This document shows, piece after piece, positions 1-12,359 of a DNA stretch of 64,000 nt. The first letter of the stretch is position 1. Every line of letters starts with the position of its first letter. The notes under the pieces were generated by a model. It saw only the letters and a list, made by a program, of their open reading frames with translations, was not told the DNA's origin and did no database searches. This DNA is from Massariosphaeria phaeospora (Eukaryota > Ascomycota > Dothideomycetes > Pleosporales): positions 1 to 64,000 of the forward strand of contig JAADJZ010000006.1 of the NCBI GenBank assembly GCA_011032825.1, given 5' to 3'. A program made the translations under genes and the position numbers.

Positions 1-3000
1 GTCGTTGCGTTGATGGGCTGTTTCATTGCTGGAGTTGTGGCGGTCCCAATCACTAGTGTGGATGACTATCAGAAACTCATTCTACTTTTGGCCACGACTC
101 AGGTGCATCTAGCTCTGACAACCGACAACAACCTCAAGGCTTTCACTCGTGACATTAGTCAGAACCGCCTTAAATGGCCAAGTGGGGTCGAATGGTGGAA
201 AACGAACGAGTTTGGCAGTTATCATCCGAAGAAGCACGACGATATGCCCGCGTTACAAGTCCCGGAGGTTGCTTACATCGAATTCTCTCGCGCGCCAACC
301 GGTGACCTGCGCGGCGTTGTTTTGAGCCACCGAACAATCATGCATCAGATGGCATGTATCAGCGCGATAGTAACAACGGTTCCCACTGGCAGTGAAGCAG
401 ATACATTCAACCGTAACTTGCGGGACAAGGACGGAAACTTCATTGCACCTTTGCCGAGGAGCTCGCCTACCGAAGTTATACTCAGTTATCTTGATCCGCG
501 GGAAAGCGCTGGCATGATATTAGGTGTACTGTATGCTGTCTATGGTGGACACACGACGGTGTGGCTGGAGCCAAAGACTATGGAGACTCCCGGACTGTAC
601 GCGCATCTTCTCACAAAGTATAAGACGACGACCATGGTTGCAGACTACCCCGGTCTAAAGCGTGCTGCGTACAACTACCAGCAGGATCCGATGGCGACAC
701 GTAACTTTAAGAAGAACATGGAGCCAAACTTTTCTTCAGTTAAGATCTGTTTTATTGACACGTTGACTGTCGATACCGAGTTCCATGATATTCTAGGAGA
801 CCGTTGGCTGCGACCGATGCGGAATCCTAGGGCTCGCGAACTCATCGCGCCCATACTGTGCTTACCCGAACATGGCGGCATGATCATAGCCGTGAGAGAC
901 TGGCTAGGCGGTGAAGAGCGCATGGGCTGTCCGTTGAGCATGGAAGAAGAAGATTCCGAAGAAGAAGAGAAGACCGAGGAGCCCGCCGCCGTCAACGGTT
1001 ACTCCAGTCTCATAGGTGGAGGTACCACCAAAAAGAAGGACCAAAAGAAGAGCCGCACCGAACTAACCGAGGTGCTGTTAGACAAGGAAGCTTTGAAGAT
1101 GAATGAAGTAGTTGTAGTTGCCATTGGGGAAGAAGTGAAGAAGCGTGCAAACGAGCCTGGAACTATGAGAGTGGGCGCATTTGGATACCCTATACCGGAC
1201 GCAACCCTTGCCATCGTTGACCCAGAAACAAATTTACTGTGCTCGCCGTATTCTATAGGAGAAATATGGGTTGATTCGCCATCGCTTTCGGGAGGCTTCT
1301 GGCAGTTGCAAAAACATACAGAAACCATATTCCATGCACGCCCCTACAGATTTGTCGACGGAAGCCCGACGCCTCAGCTCCTCGAGTTGGAGTTTCTTCG
1401 CACTGGGCTTCTCGGCTGTATCGTGGACGGCAAGATATTTGTTCTAGGCCTCTACGAAGACCGCATCCGCCAGCGTGTAGAATGGGTTGAGCATGGCGTG
1501 CTTGAAGCCGAGCACCGATACTTTTTCGTGCAGCATCTCGTGAGTAGTATTATGAAGACTGTACCCAAAATCTATGATAGGTAAGGTAGCCCCGGGCGTT
1601 CTCGTTTTGGTACTAATGCTACTCAGCTCCGCCTTCGACGCTCATGTGAACGGGGAATACCTGCCGATCATATTGATTGAAACACAGGCAGCTTCTACTG
1701 CTCCAACGAATCCTGGTGGCCCACCACAACAGCTAGATATTCCTTTTCTTGACTCACTCTCCGAACGCTGCATGGAGGTGTTATACCAGGAGCATCATCT
1801 GCGAGTGTATTGCGTAATGATCACGGCCCCGAACACCCTTCCCCGAGTTGTCAAGAACGGCAGGCGGGAGATAGGGAACATGTTGTGTAGGAAAGAGTTC
1901 GATAATGGGTCCCTCCCCTGCGTCCATGTCAAATTCGGTATAGAGAGAGCGGTTCAGAACATTGCTCTGGGCGACGACCCTGCTGGGGGGATTTGGTCTC
2001 CGGTCGCTTCCATGGCGCGACAGAGCTACTTGCTCCTCCAGGATAAGCAATATTCTGGAGTAGACCACCGAGAGGTCGTTATTGATGATCGAACATCGAC
2101 TCCGTTAAACAATTTCTCCAACATTCATGATCTGATGCAGTGGCGCGTATCCCGACAACCGGAAGAGCTCTCGTATTGCACAATTGATGTCCGGGGCAAG
2201 GAAGGAAAAGGTATCAATTGGAAAAAGTTCGACCTTAAGGTGGCCGGCGTAGCGATGTACCTGAAGAACAAGGTCAAGGTCAAAACCGGAGATCATATAC
2301 TCTTGATGTACACACATTCGGAGGATTTTGTCTTCGCGGTACACGCCTGCTTTATACTCGGCGTTGTGGCGATCCCAATGGCACCTCTCGACCAGAATCG
2401 CCTGAACGAGGATGCGCCAGCTTTGCTGCATATTATTGCAGATTTCCGGATCAAAGCAATCCTTGTCAACTCAGAAGTCGAGCACCTACTCAAGATGAAG
2501 CAAGTGTCTCAGCACCTTAAACAATCGGCTGTCATCCTCAAGGTCAACATGCCAAGCACGTTTAACACGACTAAGCCGCCTAAACAGTCGAATGGCTGTA
2601 GAGACCTAGGGCTAAAGATGAATCCTCAGTGGGTTCAGCCCGGGTTTCCAGTCTTGGTCTGGACGTTCTGGACGCCTGACCAACGCCGCATTGCTGTGCA
2701 ACTGGGACACAACACCATCATGGCGCTTTGCAAAGTCCAGAAAGAGACTTGCCAAATGACAAGCACACGCCCTATCCTTGGGTGTGTGCGCAGCACGATT
2801 GGTCTTGGGTTCATCCATACCTGCCTTATGGGGATATTCCTGGCTGCGCCGACCTACCTCGTGTCGCCTGTCGACTTCGCGCAAAATCCTAATATCTTGT
2901 TCCAGACGCTATCAAGATACAAGATCAAAGATGCGTACGCGACTAGCCAGATGCTCGACCACGCCATAGCGCATGGGGCCGGCAAGACGTTGGCGTTGCA

Positions 3001-4913
3001 CGAGCTCAAGAACCTAATGATCGCGACCGACAGCAGGCCACGTACTGACGTCTGTAAGCGAAGTGTAGTTATTCCATCATCTGTATATGCTGCTAACCTT
3101 GTTCAGATCAACGAGTCCGCGTCCAATTCGCACCTGCAAACCTTGACAAAACTGCGATCAACACCGTGTATTCCCACGTACTGAATCCAATGGTAGCGTC
3201 GCGATCGTACATGTGCATCGAGCCGATAGAGCTGCATCTAGATTTGAATGCCCTGCGCCGCGGTCTAATCATGCCCGTGGATCCAGATACCGAGCCCCAA
3301 TGCCTTCTTGTTCAGGACTCAGGCATGGTACCGGTCAGCACGCAAATAGCCATTGTCAACCCCGAAACCAACCATCTTTGCCTAGTTGGCGAGTATGGGG
3401 AAATCTGGGTACAGTCAGAAGCCAGTGCACACAGCTTTTATGGCTCGAGAGAGGCGCTGGATGCGGAAAGATTCAATGGGCGGACTGTCGACGGGGACCC
3501 CAACGTGCGCTATGTCCGGACAGGAGATTTGGGGTTCCTGCATAATGTAACGCGCCCCATCGGACCCAATTCCGCCCCCGTCGACATGCAGGTGCTCTTT
3601 GTGCTGGGGAGCATTGGCGACACGTTTGAGGTCAATGGGCTGAACCATTTCGCAATGGACATTGAGCGCTCGGTCGAGAAGTGCCATCGGAATATTCTTC
3701 CTGGCGGCTGGTATGTTTATGGAAACCTTTATATGCCCGATGTGGAAGATATCCTGCTGACGATGACTGCAGTGCCGTGTTCCAGGCTGGCGGGCTGGTC
3801 GTCGTGGTCGTGGAGATTTTCCGGAGGAACTTCCTCGCGTCCATGGTCCCTGTCATTGTGAACTCGATCCTTAACGAGCACCAGCTAGTCATCGACATTG
3901 TCGCGTTCGTCATCAAAGGCGACTTCCACCGCTCGCGGCTGGGCGAGAAACAGCGTGGCAAGATTCTGGCGGGATGGGTGACGAGGAAGATGCGCACGAT
4001 TGCTCAATACAGCATTCGTGATCCAAACGGCGAGGACAATCAAATCGCTGAAGTTGCAGAACCGGTCGGGCGATTGAGCACTGGCACGTACAGGAACAGC
4101 GGGCCTGGCAGCATCAAGGGGAGTTTGCGAGCCGGCAGCATGCTCGGCATGCCTCCGCAAATGCAACAACCCCACTTCATGGGCGGCCAGGAATATCCCG
4201 CGCAGCCGCACATGAGCTTCGCACCAGCAGCCAGTGTTTCCGAGGCGCCAGGCCAAGCTTACCCAGCGTCGATTCCTGAATTAGCGACGGGGCCGAACCA
4301 TGGACTTCGAGAGGAGAACGATGAGACACCTACAGAAGCGAGGATGGAATTTATGCCCTATACGGATGGAGGCGGGGTGGATAACTACCAAGCTGGGGAT
4401 AGAGACGGCCTTTACCACGGCGCTGAAACGGAGGCGGCTATTTACCATCAGCAATACGGGCAAGCGTACGGGGCGCCGTCGCCTCCTCTGCCCACCGTCT
4501 TACGACCCGGCGTGCCGACGACGGACGGCCACCACGACCACCGCAGTGCCGAACCACACCCTTTCTACACCGACAAGCCGTTCATCGCACCACCCACAAT
4601 GCGACATGACGAGGCTCGTTACGAGCTGGGCGGCGATAACGAGAACACGCCACAGCCGGGCGACCGTTGGAGTCTCCCGTCGCAGCAACAGGCGCAGCAG
4701 CCGCCACTTCCACTTCCCCAAGTTCAACAACAACATGCTCAACAACATGCGCCGCCACAGCAAGCCCGTGGAGGCCTGCGTGTCGCGAACCGAAATTCCG
4801 ACGACGAGGACGACGATGACGACGACGATGACAATGGCGAGTGGGCGCAGGAAGCTATCATGCACATGAACTTTGCGGGCGCGGGCCCAGAGGCCTTGGG
4901 CAGGCTCAACTAG
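1..4913 (+). CDS. CPS1: CPS1/DIP2-like tandem AMP-binding (adenylate-forming) protein, 5' end outside window
   Basis: This is a large cytosolic adenylate-forming protein of the fungal CPS1 / animal DIP2 type; the family carries two acyl-CoA-synthetase-like domains, and the substrate is unknown to me. The window opens inside the gene. Exons read as 1-1580, 1627-3053, 3107-3710 and 3773-4913, giving 1583 visible residues; introns are 46, 53 and 62 nt with clean GT-AG and CTAAT/CTAAC/CTGAC-like branch sites. Domain 1 shows YIEFSRAPTGDLRGVVLSHR, the phosphate-loop motif. Domain 2 shows a second, more divergent copy and a YVRTGDLG motif. The matching site of domain 1 reads FLRTGLLG and lacks the Asp, so domain 1 may be catalytically impaired. 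An acidic/low-complexity insert (about 945-1060) lies in domain 1. The C-terminus is a long Gln/Pro-rich tail ending in a poly-Asp run. Family assignment is firm; activity is inferred. Confidence 0.9.
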
Positions 4914-7215
4914 TCGGAAGCCAGACTAGAGGCAGAAGGGCTGTTTCATCTGTAATCTGTGGTTGATTGCGTCGAGTCGCTTATCGTGGTAGTGTGCTAT
5001 CGTTTTGTTCGTCGAACGTTCATACATGGGGAGATGATGGGGAGAGCAGGGAGGAACTTCGGAAGGAAGCGCTTTTTTGGTTGCTTTTTCTTTTTTGGTT
5101 CAATGAGCATATTTTATTCAGGACTAGGTATTAGCCCTGGAGCTTGCATTTGCACGTGGGTGGGTGGTTGGATAGGTACAAGTAACAGTTTTTGCCGTGG
5201 TGGTCCTGTTTTTTGAGGGGTTTGTTCGAGTTGTGTGTGTGCTTGGAGGCCTAAAGAAAGGTTCTGCCAGGTGGTGGGTATGGGTGCTGCCAAAAAGCGC
5301 GCGGTGGGTGAGCGAATTGTGGGTATGCGTGTTTGCGAGGGTGTGGGTTCGTGGAAAGGGTTGTGCCATGTGGGCAGCGGGCTCAGGTAGCGTAGCGTAT
5401 GGTACCTGTGCGGTTCGGACTTTTAACAGTTGTCAGCTGCATAGGTGGGCATCTTGCGAGGCTTGGCTTGTGCAATTCGGTTCGTATAGCATAGCGGGCG
5501 AGGAGATTGCGCTGTGGCTGGGGCCCGGAGTACCTACGTGGACAGAGTGATGACGGGGGACCTCGGGTGCCTGGACGTGGTGTGCACTGTGGTGGTGTGT
5601 GGTGGTTTAATAACGGTCAGGGGTCCGCCACCGGACGGAGGACGTGGGCTGCCGGGCGGTGAGTGGATCGCCGGCGGGGATGGTTCGCGTGGCGGCCTCG
5701 ATTAGGCAGGGGCCCAGCCGGACCTCTGGGTTGTGTGTTTCATGGACTTTGCGCGGGAAGGCGCGCCTGATGGGAGAGCCCATATGCGTGGTGGCTGTGG
5801 GCGAGGGTGAGCATTTGTCCGTATCCAGAGTGAGAGCGTATCCAGAGTGAGAGCGAGCGCGCGAGGAAGGCGAGGTGAGGTGGTGATGGACGGTCAAGCG
5901 TGCCTGTCTACAGAACCATGACGCCGGCGCGGGACATGGAGGGGGACAGGAAAAGAAAAGCGTGCGGTGCATGTGTGGAGATAGAGTTGCGATCGAGACC
6001 CGCCTGTCTGTCCGCGACTCTCTCGGTGGCGTGCGATAGTGGCGGGCCGGCAACGGCTGGCAGCAGCGCCAAAACCCTCACCATGACCACGACTCACGAC
6101 TCAGACTCGGTAGCAGCGCCGAGGGAACACGCAGGCCACAGAGCCTCTCCTAGCGGCCACGCCGGCGCACACCTGAGCTGATGGCGCATGGCGTTTCACC
6201 GCACCGCCAGCCGCCATGGCTTCAACTGGCCCAGCGGCCGCCCGCCGGCTGTTTCACCGTTTCGTTTCCTGACGCCGCCGCCCAATCACTGCGCCCATGG
6301 ACGGCTGGAGATTCTCCGCCCTGGGCACTGGGCACCTCATATCCACACGATGCCGCGACTCCTCGCACACCTCACGTAGCTCTCTTGTGCGACCGACCGG
6401 GTGCTAATCGACTTTCCTTCCTTTCTAGCGTCTCGTTTCTTCTGCTCGCTGTTGTTCAGACTCGTTCCTGTCTGTCAACACCCACATTCGTTTCCGAAGA
6501 GCCTGCTTGCGTTGAAACGTCCGACTTGGACTACGTACCACTACATTCACTTGTCTTTTGTTCTTCTTGCTGCTACCTGCACCCGACGTGCCCGCGCGAA
6601 CCCTATTGACGCTCTGTCGCTTCACTACTGCGCCGCTCCTGTTCACACCTCGGCTTCGTTGTCGACGTCGACATTCAGCATAGTAGCGCTACCGGCCTGG
6701 ATCGCCCCTTGTCTTTCTTCACCCTGTGCAGTGCATCATCAATTCCGCAAGCCCTCTACATTGTGCTTCTTCCGCTACCCGCGCTATCCGGCCCTCTAGT
6801 ACCCATCGATCACTCGACCTTCGGCCACCTTGTTCTGCGTTCCTGGTGTTGAACAATACCATTGTCCGTCGCGACATTGTCACGATCGACACAACGAAAA
6901 AGCAACAACCCCATTCCAACCAGTTGCCCAGTCAGATAAAGGACCTCGACCATATCTCGCGCGCTATTCTCCCCTTCTGCAAAATTTGGCTCCACTATTC
7001 TTATTCACACGCCACCTGGTAGTGCGCTTTTCCCAATTCTTCGTCGCCCTGCATCTTATTCACCAGCTCCCGAGCTCGCACACCTACGTCAACCGTCGAT
7101 AGACTCACGCCCCGAACACTCGACCGCTCCGACACTCACGTGAGCCCCGACTCACACCCTTTTTGTCGCTTATAGCGCAATACCCCCGACCGATACCCCG
7201 ACCGAGACAGTACGA
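4914..7215. other. intergenic: 3' flank of CPS1-like gene, then long leader/promoter of ferric reductase
   Basis: No credible gene lies here; the open frames are short and overlap on both strands. Bases 5150-5700 are G/T-rich on the plus strand. From about 6200 to 7215 the plus strand is C/T-rich, as is common just upstream of fungal start codons. A GATA-type hexamer (AGATAA, within TCAGATAA, near 6936) could be an iron-responsive GATA-factor site, but one hexamer proves nothing. A possible 5'-UTR splice acceptor is listed separately. Confidence 0.6.
6409..6429 (+). other. possible 5'-UTR intron branch point and acceptor
   Basis: The sequence GCTAATC followed by a pyrimidine run and CTTTCTAG ending at 6429 looks like a complete fungal branch point and 3' splice site, in the leader of the ferric reductase. 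No unique donor could be picked upstream, so the intron is only a possibility. Confidence 0.25.
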
Positions 7216-9060
7216 ATGTTTGAGCAGCTCCGCCCGCGGAGGGTGGAAGTAGAAAGACGTGCTAATGTCGATGGAGATTTCCTAAAGGGCTGGGACGCCG
7301 ATGCTTTCGACACGCTGAAGTTTTCGTACGGCCTGACGGGCGTGGACCAGGTGGGCAACTTTTTATGGGTCGACACATTCCTGTACATGCTAGCCGGCAT
7401 GGCGATATGTCTGCTGGTCCTGCGCATCGCGAACATGTGGTGGCGCCACAATCGCCATCTGTCAGTAATGAGCAACCCCTCACGGCAGGACTTCTTCGCG
7501 ACAAATCACACAAGTTGGTGGCCGTGGTTAAACCGGTATGTACTGGCAGCGCCGCTATGGAAGAAGAAGCACAACACTCCGTTCCAGATCTCGAGCGCTA
7601 TCGATAACGGAACGCTGCCCGGCCGATGGCATACGATCATGCTCATTGTTTACTGCGCGCTCAACGTTGCGTGGTGCTGCATTCTGCCCTGGGGTGACGA
7701 GAGGGACGGAGCCGTTATCGCGGCTCTACGTGGCCGAACTGGAACTCTGGCCGCGCTCAACCTCATCCCGACTGTTCTTTTCGCGCTCCGCAACAACCCC
7801 CTCATCACTCTCCTCCAAGTCTCCTACGACGACTTCAACCTCTTCCACCGCTGGTGCGCACGCGTTACCATCCTCGAAGCCCTTGTCCACACCGTCTCCT
7901 GGATGGTCAACACGTCGCGCGGCGCAGGCTGGGATGCCGTCCTTGCCGGAATCCGCGACGAAGAGTCGTACACGTGGGGCATGGTCGGATCGGCCTGCTT
8001 CCTCTTCATCGGCATCCAAGCCTGGTCGCCCATCCGCCACGCCTTCTACGAGACGTTTCTCAACATCCACCGCATCACCGTCATCGGCGCGCTCGTGGGC
8101 CTGTACCTGCATCTCGAGCGCCACGGCCTGCCGCAGATCCCCTGGATGCACCTCATCGTCGTCTTCTGGGCCGGCGAATGGATCATCCGCCTCTTCATGA
8201 TCTGGTACTACGGCTTCAAGCTGAGCCGCAAGTCGGCCATCAAAGTCGAGGCCATGCCCGGCGAAGCCGTCCGCGTCACCATCGACCTCGTCCGCCCGTG
8301 GCACTCGCGCCCGGGCTGCCACGTCCACCTCTGGGTGCCCGGCATGTCGCAACTCACGTCGCACCCCTTCTCCGTCGCCTGGGCGCCGCCGGCATCCCCC
8401 ACCTCCAAGGAAATGACGCTCCCAACCCTCGAAGGCCAAGTCCTCGCGCCCAACGCACCGGCCAAAGCGAACCAAATCAGCCTCATCTGCCGCGCACGCA
8501 CAGGCCTCACGCGCAAAATGTACGAGCGCGCGGCCAACAGCCCCAACGAGACCTTCAGCACCTTCGGCTTCATCGAGGGCCCGTACGGCGGCCACCACAG
8601 CCTCGACTCGTACGGCACGGTCCTGCTCTTCGCCGGCGGCGTCGGCATCACCCACCAAGTCATGTACCTCAAGCACCTAATCGCAGGGTTCCACCGGTCC
8701 ACCACCGCAACGCAAAAACTCGTGCTCATCTGGACGGTGCCCGACGCCGAGTCGCTCGAGTGGGTGCGCCCGTGGATGGACGAGATCCTGCGCATGCCCG
8801 GCCGCAAGCAGGTGCTGCGCGTCAAGCTGTTCATCACGCGGCCCAAGGCGCCGCTGCACAACAACAGCGAGACGGTCAAGATGTTCGCGGGGCGGCCCAA
8901 GACGGCTACGCTCATCGAAGAGGAGTGTCGTACGCGCGTCGGCGCTATGGCGGTCACGGTGTGTGGCAGTGGGCCGTTTGCCGATGATGTGCGCGCGGCG
9001 GTGCGGCCGGTGCTCACTGAGGGCAGCGTCGATTTCATCGAGGAGGCGTTTACGTACTGA
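7216..9060 (+). CDS. ferric reductase-like transmembrane flavocytochrome (FRE family)
   Basis: Single-exon gene, 614 aa. FRE proteins move electrons from NADPH through FAD and two b-hemes across a membrane to reduce Fe(III) or Cu(II) before uptake. About seven hydrophobic segments are seen (for example about 53-75, 140-159, 180-200, 255-272, 283-300 and 310-332). The heme ligands are clear: His211 and His225, and His285 and His299, each pair 13 residues apart. HPFSVAW at 383-389 is the FAD-binding motif; FAGGVGIT and the C-terminal VCGSGPFADDVR belong to the NAD(P)H-binding part. No N-terminal signal peptide is evident. The ATG was chosen because no in-frame upstream ATG fits the family. No ferroxidase or iron permease gene is adjacent. 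The codons are strongly GC-rich, more so than in NRDE2 or UTP10. The metal substrate is inferred. Confidence 0.9.
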   Translation: MFEQLRPRRVEVERRANVDGDFLKGWDADAFDTLKFSYGLTGVDQVGNFLWVDTFLYMLAGMAICLLVLRIANMWWRHNRHLSVMSNPSRQDFFATNHTSWWPWLNRYVLAAPLWKKKHNTPFQISSAIDNGTLPGRWHTIMLIVYCALNVAWCCILPWGDERDGAVIAALRGRTGTLAALNLIPTVLFALRNNPLITLLQVSYDDFNLFHRWCARVTILEALVHTVSWMVNTSRGAGWDAVLAGIRDEESYTWGMVGSACFLFIGIQAWSPIRHAFYETFLNIHRITVIGALVGLYLHLERHGLPQIPWMHLIVVFWAGEWIIRLFMIWYYGFKLSRKSAIKVEAMPGEAVRVTIDLVRPWHSRPGCHVHLWVPGMSQLTSHPFSVAWAPPASPTSKEMTLPTLEGQVLAPNAPAKANQISLICRARTGLTRKMYERAANSPNETFSTFGFIEGPYGGHHSLDSYGTVLLFAGGVGITHQVMYLKHLIAGFHRSTTATQKLVLIWTVPDAESLEWVRPWMDEILRMPGRKQVLRVKLFITRPKAPLHNNSETVKMFAGRPKTATLIEEECRTRVGAMAVTVCGSGPFADDVRAAVRPVLTEGSVDFIEEAFTY

Positions 9061-9487
9061 GTGACGAAACGAATCTGTTTGATGTGATGCGATCCGACTG
9101 CGGAAAAGCAATATAACACAATCTAGTTGTTTTTTGTTTTGGGTAATATTTACTGCCTCTATGTGGGTGGGTGGGCGAAAGAGCAGCCGGCTTCTCGACT
9201 TCGAAGTCGGAAAAAGTCGATTCGCGCGCGCTCTGGGGTTGATTGACGATGTTGATGTCTTGTATAATCTGCCTGGCATCTATATATGCGGCCAGGCTAG
9301 GCTAATCGCATATTTCTCAAGGTGGAGGTCAGCCGTTGAGGTTGAGGCCGTTGTTGTTGATCTGAGCCATTTAGCATGCATGCATGAGCATATATCTCAT
9401 CTCATCTCGTCGCTTTTGCCACCAACTGTCACTTTCTTGTCATATTTTTGTCCCTCTCGTATTTTTTTTCACTTCTATGTATTTACC

Positions 9488-9503
9488 TTAGCTTAGCTTA
9501 GCT
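9488..9503. repeat. short (TTAGC)n tandem repeat
   Basis: Three consecutive TTAGC units just downstream of the ferric reductase gene; a simple repeat with no evident function. Confidence 0.7.
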
Positions 9504-10007
9504 TTATCATATTACGTTGCATATATTGCATATATTGTCTTGTCTCGTCAACTCGCTCGCTCGCCTCTCTGCTTTGCCTTGCCTTTCTGGGCACTGTGTG
9601 TGTTGTTTGTTGTTTTTGTTTATGTTCCTTTGTCACCGTCTATCCATGTACATTGTACCCGAACATATGACGACGATTATGCTGCCCACGAGTGAACTCG
9701 TGTTGATTGATGCTTTATGAGTACATGTCTCGCCTGTCTGTCTGTCGTCGCTGTGTACATCGATCGATCGGGGTGCAGATGGGTACGTGGCTTGCCTGCG
9801 GCTTGCCGTGGTCGTCTTGTGTCGTGGGGTCAATCGGGTACTTGGACAACGGATCGGATCGGGCAGGCGTGCTCGCGGCTACACAATGTGTATGTATGTA
9901 CGCAGTAAACATGTCCAGCTGTCTGGCCATCTCGAACAAAGAAACGAAGTGCTATGCTATCTTGTTGCTACTGTGCCTCTCGCTGTGCTGTGCCCCATTC
10001 TCATTGT

Positions 10008-10045
10008 CCCTCGCCCTCGCCCTCGCCCTCGCCCTCTCCCTCGCC
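10008..10045. repeat. (CCCTCG)n hexanucleotide microsatellite
   Basis: About six CCCTCG units with one variant. It lies in non-coding DNA between convergent genes and makes the plus strand pyrimidine-rich. Confidence 0.8.
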
Positions 10046-10648
10046 ACACCACATCAACACCCCTCTCGCATGGTATCAGTCCAATCCGTTTCCGCCACCC
10101 ACCACCATGTAGTAAGTAGTCCATCAACATTACGTTCCCATGCGCGGTACCTCACAACACGCCATAAGCTCTTCTAGATGTACCATGGGTTTTCTTTTGC
10201 ACCCACCAAGGCTAGATAGACAGACCATCTACCCACCCATCGCGAAGAACGCTTCAACCAAATAAGTAGCCAAAACCGGCGTGTTGTTATAATTGGTGCA
10301 TCGACTCTCCTTCCGCACATGTAGAGCCACTACTCTCTCGTCTCGGGACGTTCCATGGGGTAGGTAGATATTACTACTTACGGTATGCTGACATGTCCGT
10401 ACCTGACTCACTATAGTAGGGTTTTGTAAAGACAAAAGCAAGCATCATCTACCTTCAATTGCCCAAAAGATTGATACACTGACTGCCAAGAGGATGAAAC
10501 CAGTAGAATCTAAACTTGCGTCAGCAATCGAGACGAATGTGACAACACGAGATACCCGCGCAATCCAAATTCTTGGCTGCGACGCCTAAATATGCAATAC
10601 ATGTACATGGTATCTATCCATCTATCTACCCCTGCAAGCCAGCCAACC

Positions 10649-12359
10649 CTACTGAACCTCTTCCACGTACCCCAAAGCCTCGCCAACTTTGACTTTCGCC
10701 CCTTGAGCAACATTCCACTTGAACCCCGCCTGCGCCGCACCCTCTCCACTCCCCGTCGGCGCCTCAAACACCAGCACAATTGTGCTGCCCAACTGAAATC
10801 CACCCATCTCCTCGCCCCGCTTCAGCGCATGGCCACCCAGCAGCCTACTCGCGCCATCATACGTCGCCTCCGCGAAACCAGAATACGGCTCGCCGCGCGC
10901 AACCGCCTGCTCGGCCGCGCGGTCGGCAGCCGTGTCGGTGGTGAGCGAGTTGGTGCGCAGTTCGCGGTCGAAGTTGATCTTGATGGAGCCGACGTTTGTG
11001 GCGCCGACGGGCGTGTAGGAGAAGAAGCCCCAGCGCCAGCGGCCCAGCAGTACGACGCGCTCGTTCAGCGTGAAGAGGCCGGGCATGGTGCGTTGCAGGT
11101 ACGGCGATACGCTGTAGAGCTCGCCGGCAAAGTGCCGGCGGCTTTCGACGACCCAGGAGACGGGTGAGTGGAACCGGTGGTAGTCGCCCGGAGCGAGGTA
11201 GACGACGCAGTAGTACAGAGTGGTGGGTATCTTGGTGGAAGCGGGTGACCACCAGGGGCGGGACGCATCGCCTAGCGCGAGATCGGCGCGCACTTCAGCT
11301 TCGGAGGAGGCGGCTGGTGATGTGGACTGATCGGCGGGCATATCCGCCGGTTTGTTGTCCTTGGGCCACGGGTTCGAGAATAGGTTGGGCAGTGTGTAGG
11401 TGATGCCGTTTATCTTCGCGAACTCCTCTTCGGTCTGCATAACGTCTTCTTCTCCCACTTTCGTTCGCGTCTCTTTTGGGTCTGGAGACGAAAAGCCTTC
11501 AATAGACGGGGCACGTTTGGTGGGTTTTACGGAACCGAGCAGAGCATCCAGACTATATGTCACGCCCTTGACCTGCTCTACTTCGCCATTCTCTATGGTG
11601 CCGAATTGGATGACCTTGCCATCGGCGGGCGACAGGACTGCGTTCAGGCTGGGGTCTAAGGGCCGTACTCCGGGCTTGAGCGTGCGGTAGAAGAAGGATG
11701 CTAGGTTGGGGTAGACGTGGAGATCCTCTTCAGCCACCTCGGAAAGACTGCGGAGTATTAGTGTCGGAATAGACGACGACGGGGACGAGAGGCTGACTTG
11801 ACGCCAAAGATGGCGGAGTAGAGCTTGAAGCCGGGAACTCGGAGGTAGTAAGGGATGGTGAGCTCATTGAAGCGGCCCCATACTCGCGAGACGGCCTTCA
11901 ATGGCAGTGTAGACATGATCTGGACAGTCCTGGCGCGCGTGAGCAGATGTCGTCTCTCGTGAGGAAGCTGAGGACGAACCAGGGACCGCTCGGCCGCACC
12001 CGTTCCCGCTTCTTGGGGCGGCCAGCGTTGTCGAGCTCGCCCTCTCCGTCTCTATCGGCCTGTGTATGTTTCTCTCGCCGCTGGATGCGGTAGAGCTGCC
12101 ACACGCCGAGGAAGCCCACACCCAGGGCAATCGGAATTGGCTCCCATTTTATTTTCGTCTTCTTGAGCGCCGAGTTCAACCGCGACCGAAACGACTCTTT
12201 CCTGTGGAACTGCTGCTTGTCGAGGGCGGGTCTGGACGAGGAGAAGCCGCGCGAGGGCAAAGGGTGCGAGAGGCGGGCGCACGCCGGGCGGACGACTGGA
12301 CGGGCGTGTATTGCTCGGACGGGGACGCGAGAGAGTTGGCGGGGGCAGATGGAAGGCAT
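10649..12359 (-). CDS. psd1: phosphatidylserine decarboxylase, mitochondrial type (Psd1)
   Basis: Converts phosphatidylserine to phosphatidylethanolamine at the mitochondrial inner membrane. On the minus strand the exons are 12359-11980, 11929-11798 and 11747-10649 (536 aa), with two 50-nt introns. The first has the weak donor GTTCGT and gives the expected GPWTVQ junction; the second gives FGVNLSEV. The N-terminus is Arg/Ser-rich without acids (a presequence), followed by one hydrophobic segment (IPIALGVGFLGVWQL) that would anchor the protein. The self-cleavage motif LGST is at about 490-493; it is where the family splits into beta and pyruvoyl-alpha chains. The acidic linker present in the beta part is fungal-typical. 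The start is the only ATG that places the presequence at the N-terminus. It shares a 452-bp divergent promoter with the ubiquitin-like gene to the right. Identity is secure; the intron-1 donor is less so. Confidence 0.93.

Larger units (their letters stand above)
9061..10648. other. convergent intergenic region, low-complexity
   Basis: Lies between the 3' ends of the ferric reductase and PSD genes. It holds short simple repeats (TTAGC near 9488, CCCTCG near 10008, ATCT/CTAC near 10615) and AT-rich stretches suited to 3' UTRs and poly(A) sites. No gene was seen. Confidence 0.6.

Noticed and set aside
3166..3861. Separate genes inside the CPS1-like locus
   Set aside because: The frames join through three short introns with good signals into one continuous two-domain protein.
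7726..8676. 316-codon minus-strand frame opposite the ferric reductase
   Set aside because: Antisense shadow of a GC-rich coding region; composition is Asp/Glu/Val/Ala-biased with no domain.
10008..10045. Spaced repeats considered as a CRISPR-like array
   Set aside because: Simple hexanucleotide microsatellite without spacers, in a eukaryotic genome.
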